Assembly: GCA_024636425.1 (NCBI GenBank)
Contig: JAGXHB010000122.1
Location: 1 to 6,392 of the forward strand
Reading direction: 5' to 3'
Source: Roseobacter sp.
Lineage (GTDB): Bacteria; Pseudomonadota; Alphaproteobacteria; Rhodobacterales; Rhodobacteraceae
DNA: 6,392 nucleotides
The translations under genes and the position numbers were made by a program. Below are positions 1 to 5,986 of this stretch, piece by piece. Each line of letters opens with the position of its first letter. Position 1 is the first letter of the stretch. Under the pieces are notes generated by a model, which had not been told where the DNA came from, did not search any database, and was given only the letters and a program-made list of their open reading frames with translations.

Positions 1-36
1 GCGGGCTTTGACAAAGGCGTAGCGGGTGTGTGTCAT
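1..36 (-). CDS. ribH: 6,7-dimethyl-8-ribityllumazine synthase, type 2 (RibH2), N-terminal fragment only
   Basis: Only the first 12 codons are in the window, reading MTHTRYAFVKAR from ATG at 36-34 and running off the left edge. A strong Shine-Dalgarno (AAGGAG) lies 6 nt upstream of this ATG, which fixes the start. The short peptide resembles the opening of type-2 lumazine synthases, where an F-I/V-x-A-R strand precedes the conserved WHADIVD segment. The complete FMN riboswitch just upstream on the same strand strongly supports a riboflavin biosynthesis or transport gene. Lumazine synthase condenses 5-amino-6-ribitylaminouracil with 3,4-dihydroxy-2-butanone 4-phosphate in the penultimate riboflavin step, in the cytoplasm. 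RibH2 genes under FMN riboswitches are known in alphaproteobacteria. The gene's existence and start are secure; the product name is inferred from 12 residues plus context, so another FMN-regulated gene cannot be fully excluded. Confidence 0.72.
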   Translation of the reverse strand, partial: MTHTRYAFVKAR

Positions 37-37
37 A

Positions 38-86
38 GTGATCTCCTTTTTTAACGTCAGCGACACAAGTCACCCAAGGCGATCAC
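38..86 (-). promoter_or_regulatory. Shine-Dalgarno-sequestering hairpin (expression platform of the FMN riboswitch)
   Basis: On the minus strand, GTGATCGCCTT (86-76) is complementary to AAGGAGATCAC (48-38) at 10 of 11 positions, with a single internal G/A mismatch. The second arm contains the whole Shine-Dalgarno of the downstream gene and ends 1 nt before its ATG. The 27-nt loop can form an inner 5-bp hairpin (GTGAC-TTGT-GTCGC). There is no T-run after any hairpin between the riboswitch and the start codon, so a translational off-switch fits better than a terminator. A further imperfect GC-rich hairpin (112-91, CCC-TTC-GGG core) lies between the aptamer and this stem. The pairing is read directly from the sequence; the regulatory role is inferred. 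Confidence 0.68.
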
Positions 87-119
87 GACTGCGGACGGCC
101 CGAAGGGACCGCGCATGCG

Positions 120-258
120 CATTCTCTTTCATCCGGACTATGACCGTCGGCTCTGGCATCGCACCAGATCTGCTGACACCTCGTTAAAGGCCGCTCGCGG
201 GCTCGGGGCGCAAAGTCCCCATACCGCCGGTGGGGAATTACACCCCGCCCTGAGAATG
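120..258 (-). promoter_or_regulatory. FMN riboswitch (RFN element)
   Basis: Read on the minus strand, this is a full FMN aptamer. The closing helix P1 is CATTCTC (258-252) with GAGAATG (126-120), 7 perfect pairs. Between the arms are the conserved blocks in the right order: AGGGCGGGGTG, then ATTCCCCACCGGCGGTA, a variable GGGG/CCCC stem, GAGCCCGCGAGCG, then CAGATCTGGTG, GCCAGAGCCGACGGT, and AGTCCGGATGAAAG. These match the RFN consensus closely, with ordinary lengths for the variable arms. FMN binding normally represses the downstream riboflavin gene. Here the start codon at 36 follows 83 nt after P1, and the intervening stretch can sequester the ribosome binding site. Plus-strand reading frames across this stretch are products of the structured RNA sequence and not genes. 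Confidence 0.96.
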
Positions 259-325
259 GTTGCACGTTGCCAAGCCACGCGGCGCGCTGCAAGGTCAAAA
301 TCACTCATCTGACAGGCAGCGCCCC
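259..325. promoter_or_regulatory. Divergent intergenic region holding promoters for the FMN riboswitch/ribH2 transcript and the PaiB-family gene
   Basis: Only 67 bp separate the 5' end of the riboswitch (258, minus) from the ATG at 326 (plus), so both promoters probably lie here or overlap the neighbouring features. On the minus strand TTGACC (298-293) is a plausible -35 element about 35 nt before the aptamer, but no convincing -10 follows at the usual spacing. On the plus strand I see no clear -35/-10 pair, and the PaiB promoter may extend back into riboswitch DNA. That promoters are present is inferred from gene orientation; the exact elements are uncertain. Confidence 0.4.
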
Positions 326-949
326 ATGCACCCCAATCCGATTTATCATGATGCCGACCAAGCCCGGAACATCGCTTTTGCACGGGAGCGCGGTTTTGGC
401 ATCCTCGCGGCCAACGGTCCGGATGGCCCGATGCTTGGGCATGTGCCGTTTTTGCTCAATGACGATGGCGCCAGGGCCGATCTGCATCTGGTGCGCTCGA
501 ACCCGATCGCGCGGGCCTTGCGCGAACCGATCCCTGTCCAGATCGCAGTCAGTGGCGGAGATACCTATATTTCGCCCGACTGGTACGGGATCGACGATCA
601 GGTGCCGACATGGAACTACGTCGCGGTGCATCTGACCGGCATGCTCGAGCTACGACCTCAGGATGAATTGCTACCATTGCTTGACCGTCAATCTGCGGCG
701 TACGAGGGTCGTCTGCTGCCCAAAGCGCCCTGGAGCACGGCCAAGATGCAACCCGAGACGATGGAGAAGCTGATGCGGATGATCGTGCCTTGCCGCATGA
801 CCATCACGGGCGTCGATGGAACCTGGAAGCTGGGGCAGAACAAACCGGACACCGTGCGGCTTGCTGCGGCCCAAGGTGCTGCGGATCATGGATTCGGGGC
901 CGAAACAGATATGATCGCTGCCCTGATGCGAGATGCCGCAGACCGCTGA
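326..949 (+). CDS. PaiB-family FMN-binding split-barrel protein (annotated as FMN-binding negative transcriptional regulator)
   Basis: The 207-residue protein has the usual length of the PaiB/FMN_bind_2 family. Family marks are GHVPFLL (38-44), YISPDWY (81-87) followed by VPTWNY (93-98) with AVH, and a C-terminal KLGQNKP (168-174). The aromatic-rich central motif is the strongest signature of this flavin-binding split-barrel fold. Bacillus PaiB is described as a negative regulator of sporulation and protease genes, but most bacterial members have no proven DNA-binding role, so regulator should be taken as a family label. ATG at 326 is chosen because the in-frame ATG at 260 would add 22 residues unlike the family, encoded right next to the opposite-strand riboswitch. 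The Shine-Dalgarno is weak (AGG at 314-316). It lies head to head with the FMN-controlled ribH2 and 64 bp before a glutathione transferase gene, with which it may be cotranscribed. Confidence 0.9.
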   Translation: MHPNPIYHDADQARNIAFARERGFGILAANGPDGPMLGHVPFLLNDDGARADLHLVRSNPIARALREPIPVQIAVSGGDTYISPDWYGIDDQVPTWNYVAVHLTGMLELRPQDELLPLLDRQSAAYEGRLLPKAPWSTAKMQPETMEKLMRMIVPCRMTITGVDGTWKLGQNKPDTVRLAAAQGAADHGFGAETDMIAALMRDAADR

Positions 950-972
950 GCAATTCGATTGCGCTATGTCGT

Positions 973-996
973 TTTGCCCGCAATAGTCGGGCCAAA
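973..996 (+). other. Small bulged hairpin just upstream of the GST ribosome binding site
   Basis: TTTGCCCG (973-980) can pair with CGGGCCAAA (988-996), giving 8 bp with one bulged C and a 7-nt loop. It sits between the PaiB-family stop and the GGAGGAG Shine-Dalgarno (1001-1007) of the next gene. No T-run follows, so it is not a normal intrinsic terminator. It could stabilise or process a paiB-GST transcript, or be chance. Only the pairing is supported. Confidence 0.3.
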
Positions 997-1013
997 TCCC
1001 GGAGGAGACCGCC

Positions 1014-1622
1014 ATGAAGCTTTATTATTCGCCGACCTCGCCCTATGTCCGCAAGGTCATGGTGCTGCTACACGAAACCGGACAGGTTGATGACGTCACG
1101 CTCGAGACGATGGTGACGACGCCACTGGCCCCTGATGCGGCGTTGTTGTCGAAAAACCCGCTGACCAAAGTGCCCGCGCTGGAGCGTGACGAGGGGCCGA
1201 CGCTGTACGATAGCCGCGTCATCTGTGCCTATCTCGATGACCGGGCAGGCGGCAAGCTGTACCCGACGGGCGCGCGCCGTTGGGATACGCTGACGCTGGA
1301 GGCGACGGCGGACGGGATCCTCGATGCGGCGCTGTCGATGGTTTACGAAGGCCGGATGCGCCCCGAAGACAAGCAGATGCAGGAATGGATCGAAGGGCAG
1401 TGGGGCAAGATCGACCGCGCGGTTGCTGCGCTGAATGCCCGTTGGGTCAGCCATCTGTCGGGCCCACTGGACATGGGGCAGATCGCCGTGGGATGTGCTT
1501 TGGGGTATCTGGATTTCCGCCACGACACCCGCAACTGGCGCAAAGGCAACGACGCGCTGGCGAACTGGGCACGGGAATTTGATTCGCGCCCTTCCATGCA
1601 GGCGACCGCGCCGCCAAAGTAA
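1014..1622 (+). CDS. Glutathione S-transferase, YibF-like
   Basis: The 202-residue cytosolic protein has a two-domain GST layout. The N-terminal thioredoxin-like domain (about 1-78) opens with KLYYSPTSPYVRK, where Ser9 next to Pro10 is the likely glutathione-activating position. It carries NPLTKVPAL (48-56) with the invariant cis-proline Pro54, and YDSRVI (65-70), whose Asp66-Ser67 match the residues that hold the gamma-glutamyl group. The helical C-terminal domain includes ATADGILDAAL (97-107) and CALGYLDFRH (161-170). Length, these motifs and the closing TAPPK resemble Escherichia coli YibF, as I remember it. The substrate is unknown; conjugation, reduction or peroxide detoxification with glutathione are family possibilities. 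The start is fixed by a strong GGAGGAG 6 nt before the ATG. It may share a transcript with the preceding PaiB-family gene, although 178 bp separate it from petA. Confidence 0.93.
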   Translation: MKLYYSPTSPYVRKVMVLLHETGQVDDVTLETMVTTPLAPDAALLSKNPLTKVPALERDEGPTLYDSRVICAYLDDRAGGKLYPTGARRWDTLTLEATADGILDAALSMVYEGRMRPEDKQMQEWIEGQWGKIDRAVAALNARWVSHLSGPLDMGQIAVGCALGYLDFRHDTRNWRKGNDALANWAREFDSRPSMQATAPPK

Positions 1623-1800
1623 TTTACGCCGGAAATCGCGCGGTTTAACGTGTTCTGAATGCCACCCTGCGACGGTTTGCGCGTCAAAGGTATCTGGACG
1701 CGCCCCGCCCATCCCGCTAGATAACGACATAATAAAGGTGGGGCTTGTGCTCCGCCCGTAACTTTCATGGCTCTTTCGGCCCTTGATTTGGAGTTAACCC
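1623..1800 (+). promoter_or_regulatory. petABC promoter and leader region
   Basis: This 178-bp non-coding gap precedes the petABC operon and should contain its promoter. The best -10 candidate I can see is CATAAT (1728-1733), in an unusually AT-rich patch within GC-rich DNA, but no good -35 stands 16-18 bp upstream. The leader ends in GGAG (1790-1793), 7 nt before the GTG start of petA, and this decides that start. An ATG at 1767 is out of frame with petA and has no family-like product. No GST terminator with a T-run is visible, so some readthrough from the upstream gene is possible. Confidence 0.45.
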
Positions 1801-2364
1801 GTGTCCCAAGCAGAAGATCACGCAGGCACCCGGAGGGATTTCCTCTACTACGCCACAGCAGGTACAGGTGCGGTCGCCGTTGGCGCTGCTGTCTGGCCGC
1901 TGGTCAACCAAATGAACCCTTCGGCGGATGTTCAGGCTTTGGCCTCGATCCGTGTCGATGTGTCCGGTGTCTCCGAAGGCTCGCAGTTGACGGTAAAGTT
2001 TTTGGGCAAGCCTGTGTTCATCCGTCGCCGTACTGCTGAAGAAATCGAAGCGGCGCGTGCCGTCTCTCTTGATGATCTGCCAGACCAGGTCGCACAGAAC
2101 CCGAATTTGTCGGGCGAGGCACCCGCAACGGACGAGAATCGCAGCTTGGATGAAAACGGGGAATGGCTGGTCATGATCGGCGTCTGTACCCACCTCGGCT
2201 GTGTGCCGATCGGTGATGGCGCGGGCGATTTTGGCGGTTGGTTCTGCCCTTGCCACGGGTCGCACTATGATGAAGCGGGCCGGATCCGCAAAGGTCCAGC
2301 GCCGCGCAATCTTGATATTCCGATTGCACAGTTCGTGGACGAAACCACGATTCAACTAGGTTAA
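1801..2364 (+). CDS. petA: Ubiquinol-cytochrome c reductase Rieske iron-sulfur subunit
   Basis: This 187-residue protein is the [2Fe-2S] subunit of the cytochrome bc1 complex. It takes the first electron from ubiquinol at the Qo site and passes it to cytochrome c1. GTRRDFLY (9-16) is a twin-arginine motif ahead of a single membrane anchor (about 18-38), in line with Tat export of the folded cluster domain. A flexible hinge follows around ADVQALASI (42-50). The cluster motifs are CTHLGC (129-134) and CPCHGSHYD (149-157): ligands Cys129, His131, Cys149 and His152, disulfide Cys134-Cys151, and Ser154 and Tyr156, which raise the cluster potential in this family. GPAP (165-168) is the conserved proline loop. 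These numbers equal those of the Rhodobacter sphaeroides protein. The start is GTG with GGAG 7 nt upstream; starting here gives the normal family N-terminus. It is the first gene of petABC, 12 bp before petB. Confidence 0.97.
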   Translation: MSQAEDHAGTRRDFLYYATAGTGAVAVGAAVWPLVNQMNPSADVQALASIRVDVSGVSEGSQLTVKFLGKPVFIRRRTAEEIEAARAVSLDDLPDQVAQNPNLSGEAPATDENRSLDENGEWLVMIGVCTHLGCVPIGDGAGDFGGWFCPCHGSHYDEAGRIRKGPAPRNLDIPIAQFVDETTIQLG

Positions 2365-2376
2365 GGGAGAACTGGA

Positions 2377-3720
2377 ATGGCTGGAATTCCTCACGACCAT
2401 TACGAGCCGACGTCAAACGGCGAGAAGTGGCTTCATCGTCGCCTGCCGATTGCCGGGCTCTTGTACGATACACTGATGCTGCCCACGCCAAAGAACCTGA
2501 ACTGGATGTGGATCTGGGGTATCGTTCTGACGTTCTGTCTGGTGCTGCAAATCATAACCGGTATCGTTCTGGCGATGCATTACACACCTCAGGTCGACAT
2601 GGCCTTTGCGTCCGTCGAACACATCATGCGCAACGTGAACGGCGGCTATATGCTGCGGTACATGCACGCAAACGGCGCTTCGCTGTTCTTTGTTGCGGTT
2701 TATGCGCACATCTTCCGTGGCCTGTATTACGGGTCGTACAAAGCCCCGCGTGAGATCACGTGGATCATCGGTATGCTGATCTATCTGCTGATGATGGCGA
2801 CAGGGTTCATGGGGTACGTACTGCCTTGGGGCCAGATGTCCTTCTGGGGTGCCACCGTTATCACGGGTCTGTTCGGTGCGATCCCGTTCATCGGGGAAAG
2901 CCTGCAAACGCTGCTTTTGGGCGGACCTGCGGTCGATAACGCGACGCTGAACCGTTTCTTCAGCCTGCACTATCTGCTGCCCTTCGTGATTGCCGGTCTT
3001 GTGATCGTGCACATCTGGGCCTTCCACACCACCGGCAACAACAACCCCACAGGTGTCGAAGTCCGTCGCGGTTCCAAGGAAGAAGCGCAGAAAGACACGC
3101 TGCCCTTCTGGCCCTATTTCGTGATGAAAGACCTGTTCGCGCTAGCCGTGATCCTGGTCGTATTCTTTGCGATCGTGGGCTTCATGCCGAACTATCTGGG
3201 TCACCCCGACAACTACCTCGAGGCGAACCCGCTTTCGACACCTGCACACATCGTGCCTGAATGGTACTTCCTGCCGTTCTACGCGATCCTGCGTGCCTTC
3301 ACTTCCGAAGTGTGGGTCGTACAGATCGCGTCCTTCGTGACGGGTGGCATCATCGACGCCAAGTTCTTTGGTGTTCTGGCGATGTTCGGTGCGATTGCAG
3401 TCATGGCGCTGGTGCCTTGGCTTGATACATCTTCGGTGCGGTCCGGCCGCTATCGTCCGATGTTCAAGTGGTGGTTCGCGCTGTTGGTCATCGACTTCTT
3501 CGCCCTGATGTGGCTGGGTGCGATGCCTGCGGAAGAACCATACGCCACCTTCTCATTGATCGCTTCGGCTTATTGGTTCGCGTACTTCCTGGTGATCATG
3601 CCGCTTCTGGGTGTGATCGAGAAACCGGTGGCACAGCCTGACACGATCGAAGCCGACTTCTCGAAGCACTATGCTTCGAAAACAGGCGGCACCAAGACGC
3701 TGGTCAACCCAGCAGAGTAA
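2377..3720 (+). CDS. petB: Cytochrome b of the cytochrome bc1 complex
   Basis: The 447-residue integral membrane protein carries both b hemes and the Qo and Qi quinone sites. Eight transmembrane helices can be traced: about 46-68, 97-117, 125-148, 195-216, 250-270, 312-345 (a longer hydrophobic region), 364-384 and 393-413. The heme-ligating histidine pairs are His97 (in MHANG), His111, His198 (in SLHYL) and His212, with 13 residues between members of each pair as expected. The Qo-site PEWY motif is at 294-297, with Glu295 as the proton acceptor. As an uncleaved full-length cytochrome b, it belongs to the bc1 class and not the split b6/subunit IV form. AGGGAGA lies just upstream of the ATG, and the gene is 12 bp after petA and 10 bp before petC, so the three are one transcription unit. 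No defects are visible. Confidence 0.98.
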   Translation: MAGIPHDHYEPTSNGEKWLHRRLPIAGLLYDTLMLPTPKNLNWMWIWGIVLTFCLVLQIITGIVLAMHYTPQVDMAFASVEHIMRNVNGGYMLRYMHANGASLFFVAVYAHIFRGLYYGSYKAPREITWIIGMLIYLLMMATGFMGYVLPWGQMSFWGATVITGLFGAIPFIGESLQTLLLGGPAVDNATLNRFFSLHYLLPFVIAGLVIVHIWAFHTTGNNNPTGVEVRRGSKEEAQKDTLPFWPYFVMKDLFALAVILVVFFAIVGFMPNYLGHPDNYLEANPLSTPAHIVPEWYFLPFYAILRAFTSEVWVVQIASFVTGGIIDAKFFGVLAMFGAIAVMALVPWLDTSSVRSGRYRPMFKWWFALLVIDFFALMWLGAMPAEEPYATFSLIASAYWFAYFLVIMPLLGVIEKPVAQPDTIEADFSKHYASKTGGTKTLVNPAE

Positions 3721-3730
3721 GGACCAGACA

Positions 3731-4573
3731 ATGATCAAGAAAACACTCATCTCGGCCGTTGTCGCCATGGGCCTTACAGGGTCCGCTGCCTATGCGGCTG
3801 GCGCCGAAGCACATGTCGAAGATTTCGACTTCTCGTTCGAAGGGCCTTTCGGGTCCTTCGACGCCAACCAGCTGCAACGTGGCCTGAAAATCTATACCGA
3901 GATCTGTTCGGCTTGCCATGGTATGAAGTTCGTGCCGATCCGCACCCTTTCAGATGACGGCGGCCCACAGTTGCCCGAAGAACAGGTGTTTGCCTACGCG
4001 GAACGCTACGAAGTATTCGACGAGGAACTGGACGATTTTCGTCCCGCCACCCCGGTCGATCACTTTCCGGAATCCGCAATGGAAACGGCACCCGATCTTA
4101 GCCTGATGGCCAAGGCCCGCGCAGGCTTCCACGGGCCATACGGTCTGGGTATCAACCAGTTCTTCAAGGGTATCGGCGGCCCGGAATATATTGCGTCCTT
4201 GATGGTTGGTTACGAAGACCCGCCTGAATGTGCCCCCGAAGATTTTGCGGGCTACTACAACAAGGCATTCCCGAACGGCGGCATTCCCGACTCCTGCAGG
4301 GACGAGAATGGTGTTTCCACGGTTGAAGGCAGCTGGATTGCCATGGCGCAGCCCCTGTACGGCGACGATGTGGAATTCGACGACGGTCACGAGGCTGATC
4401 TGCATAGTGAAGCCAAGGATGTTGCAGCGTTCCTGATGTGGACCGCCGAACCCAAGCTGATGGCCCGCAAGCAAGCCGGATTTGCCGGTGTTGTCTTCCT
4501 CACGCTGTTGTCGGTCCTTCTGTACCTCACAAACAAACGTCTTTGGGCTCCGGTCAAGCACAAGGAAGACTGA
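3731..4573 (+). CDS. petC: Cytochrome c1 of the cytochrome bc1 complex
   Basis: This 280-residue precursor is the c-type heme subunit that passes electrons from the Rieske protein to soluble or membrane-bound cytochrome c in the periplasm. A Sec signal peptide (KK, then a hydrophobic stretch to AYA, with likely cleavage near residue 22) leads to a mature start rich in Asp and Glu. The heme-attachment motif is CSACH (59-63), with His63 the fifth ligand; Met205 in IAMAQPLYGD is the likely sixth. Cys167 and Cys189 probably form the extra disulfide known in Rhodobacter cytochrome c1. A C-terminal helix (about 250-267) anchors the protein and is followed by a basic cytoplasmic tail. The ATG at 3731 is preferred over an in-frame ATG at 3671 because AAGGA (3719-3723) overlaps the petB stop at good spacing and the signal peptide starts here. 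Last gene of petABC, followed by a strong terminator. Confidence 0.97.
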   Translation: MIKKTLISAVVAMGLTGSAAYAAGAEAHVEDFDFSFEGPFGSFDANQLQRGLKIYTEICSACHGMKFVPIRTLSDDGGPQLPEEQVFAYAERYEVFDEELDDFRPATPVDHFPESAMETAPDLSLMAKARAGFHGPYGLGINQFFKGIGGPEYIASLMVGYEDPPECAPEDFAGYYNKAFPNGGIPDSCRDENGVSTVEGSWIAMAQPLYGDDVEFDDGHEADLHSEAKDVAAFLMWTAEPKLMARKQAGFAGVVFLTLLSVLLYLTNKRLWAPVKHKED

Positions 4574-4601
4574 GCTTAACCTTCGACGATCGAAAAAGAA
4601 C

Positions 4602-4639
4602 AGGCCTTCCCGATCATGATGATCGGGAAGGCCTTTTTT
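4602..4639 (+). terminator. Strong intrinsic terminator of petABC, probably bidirectional
   Basis: A perfect 15-bp stem, AGGCCTTCCCGATCA (4602-4616) with its complement at 4620-4634, closes a 3-nt loop and runs straight into six T residues (4634-4639). It begins 29 bp after the petC stop codon. Read on the minus strand, the same stem is followed by GTTCTTTTTC (4601-4592), a fair T-rich tract, so it can also stop transcripts arriving from the convergent mtaB. The plus-strand role is clear; the minus-strand role is inferred. Confidence 0.95.
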
Positions 4640-4648
4640 GTAATAGAT

Positions 4649-4678
4649 CAGGTTCCTGTCTTGCGTCGCCAGAACCTG
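4649..4678. repeat. Short inverted repeat between petC and mtaB
   Basis: CAGGTTC (4649-4655) and GAACCTG (4672-4678) are perfect complements separated by 16 nt. On the minus strand the stem would lie between the mtaB stop (4733) and the strong shared terminator and could help 3' end formation or RNA stability, although no T-run follows it directly. It could equally be a chance repeat. The rest of the 93-bp spacer holds no gene that I can see. Confidence 0.4.
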
Positions 4679-4732
4679 TCAAACCTGTGAGCCCCGCAAA
4701 AGCGGCGGGCCCATGTGCGCTTAACGCCATTC

Positions 4733-5986
4733 TCAGGCCAACAGATGTGTTTCCTGCTGGCCGATGATGCGGGCGGAAACGATCGCGCCTTCTGTCTGGG
4801 GCACCTTGAAACGGGTTTCCGTAAATTGCGCCGTGCGGCCCATCGTGGGGCTTTCCATCAGGATGTGATGAAACTGCCCCTGCTGCGCTGTCAGATGACG
4901 TGTGACCTGTGCATCCCCCACGGCGCGCAAACGCGCGGCCCGTTCCTTGATCACCGCGCCGTTCACGGCGGGCATACGGGCCGCGGGGGTGCCTTGACGT
5001 GCAGAGTAGGGGAAGACATGCAACCATGTGAGATCGCAATCCTCCACCAGCCGCAACGAGTTTTCAAACATCGCATCCGTCTCGGTGGGAAAGCCCGCAA
5101 TGATATCCGCGCCAAAGGTCATGTCGGGGCGGAGCTTGCGCGCCTCTTCGGCAAAGCGGATGGCATCGTCGCGCAGGTGCCGCCGTTTCATCCGCTTGAG
5201 GATCATGTCGTCACCGTGCTGCAAGCTCAGGTGCAGGTGTGGCATCAGGCGTGGTTCGGTGGCGATGGCCTGCATCAGGTTCTCGTCCACCTCGATCGAA
5301 TCAATCGAACTGATCCGCAGGCGTGGCAGGTCGGGGACCAGCCGCAGGATGCGCATCACCAGATCGCCCAAGCGAGGAGTGGAGGGCAGATCGGCCCCCC
5401 AACTTGTCAGGTCAACGCCGGTCAGCACGACCTCGTTGAAGCCCTTGTCCACCAGCCGCTTGATCTGATCCACGACGACACCCGCAGGGACGGACCGCGA
5501 GTTGCCGCGCCCGAAGGGTATGATGCAAAACGTACACCGATGGTCGCATCCGTTTTGCACCTGCACATAGGCGCGGCTGCGGGTGCCGAACCCATCGATC
5601 AGATGGCCAGCGGTTTCGGTCACCGACATGATGTCGTCGACCTGCACCGCTTCGCTCTCTCCAATGAAATCGGCGGCCAGCCCCTGCCATGTCGCGCCGT
5701 TCATCTTTTCGGTATTCCCGATGACGGCGTCGACCTCGGCCATTCTCGCAAAGGTATCGGGTTCGGTCTGTGCCGCACAGCCTGTCACAATCAGCCGCGC
5801 GTTCGGGTTCGCCTTGCGCAGCTTGCGAATGTCCTGTCTCGCCTTGCGCACAGCCTCGGCTGTCACGGCGCAGGTGTTGATGATGACGGCATCCCGAAGA
5901 CCGGCCTGCTGTGCGAGATCCTTCATCGCTTCGGTCTCGTAGGCGTTCAGCCGGCAGCCGTGGTTTGAAAAGATGGGGGCGCTCAT
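4733..5986 (-). CDS. mtaB: tRNA (N6-threonylcarbamoyladenosine(37)-C2)-methylthiotransferase
   Basis: This 417-residue radical SAM enzyme converts t6A to ms2t6A at position 37 of ANN-decoding tRNAs, inserting sulfur and a methyl group. The N-terminal UPF0004 domain has its three cluster cysteines at Cys11 (NHGCRLN), Cys39 (INTCAVT) and Cys70 (VTGCAAQ). The radical SAM core carries Cys147, Cys151 and Cys154 in NGCDHRCTFCIIPFGRG, the CxxxCxxC motif for the second 4Fe-4S cluster. LSLQHGDDMILKRMKR (253-268) and GADIIAGFPTE (292-302) are typical of methylthiotransferases. A TRAM-like RNA-binding tail occupies roughly 361-417. The short N-terminus and NHGCRLN form favour MtaB over MiaB or RimO. The ATG at 5986-5984 overlaps the dapF stop in an ATGA junction, with only a weak GGAT upstream, so translation is probably coupled to dapF. 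It converges on petABC across the shared terminator. Confidence 0.95.
   Translation of the reverse strand: MSAPIFSNHGCRLNAYETEAMKDLAQQAGLRDAVIINTCAVTAEAVRKARQDIRKLRKANPNARLIVTGCAAQTEPDTFARMAEVDAVIGNTEKMNGATWQGLAADFIGESEAVQVDDIMSVTETAGHLIDGFGTRSRAYVQVQNGCDHRCTFCIIPFGRGNSRSVPAGVVVDQIKRLVDKGFNEVVLTGVDLTSWGADLPSTPRLGDLVMRILRLVPDLPRLRISSIDSIEVDENLMQAIATEPRLMPHLHLSLQHGDDMILKRMKRRHLRDDAIRFAEEARKLRPDMTFGADIIAGFPTETDAMFENSLRLVEDCDLTWLHVFPYSARQGTPAARMPAVNGAVIKERAARLRAVGDAQVTRHLTAQQGQFHHILMESPTMGRTAQFTETRFKVPQTEGAIVSARIIGQQETHLLA

Noticed and set aside
111..120. Perfect palindrome GCGCATGCGC as a protein-binding operator
   Set aside because: It lies in the RNA leader next to P1, and such GC-rich palindromes are common here; nothing else supports an operator.
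260..325. Extended N-terminus of the PaiB-family protein from ATG 260
   Set aside because: The added residues do not resemble the family and are encoded at the edge of the opposite-strand riboswitch; ATG 326 gives the normal length and start.
1645..1659. Possible CtrA site, TTAA-N7-TGAA
   Set aside because: One half has a mismatch, the flanks do not fit, and a single short motif like this is expected by chance.
1783..1797. Possible FNR-type site (TTGAT...GTTAA) before petA
   Set aside because: Only the left half matches TTGAT-N4-ATCAA, and it overlaps the ribosome binding site.
3671..3730. Extended petC start at 3671
   Set aside because: It would overlap the end of petB and put a polar stretch ahead of a clean signal peptide; the AAGGA before 3731 supports the shorter form.
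4687..4711. Hairpin GCCCCGC-AAAA-GCGGCGGGC as an mtaB terminator
   Set aside because: The stem needs a bulge and no T-run follows on the minus strand; the stem at 4602-4634 is far better.
4715..5968. A 417-residue open frame on the plus strand opposite mtaB
   Set aside because: It is the antisense shadow of a clear radical SAM enzyme. Its translation has no recognisable domain and is rich in the odd His/Gln/Arg mix typical of antisense frames in GC-rich DNA.
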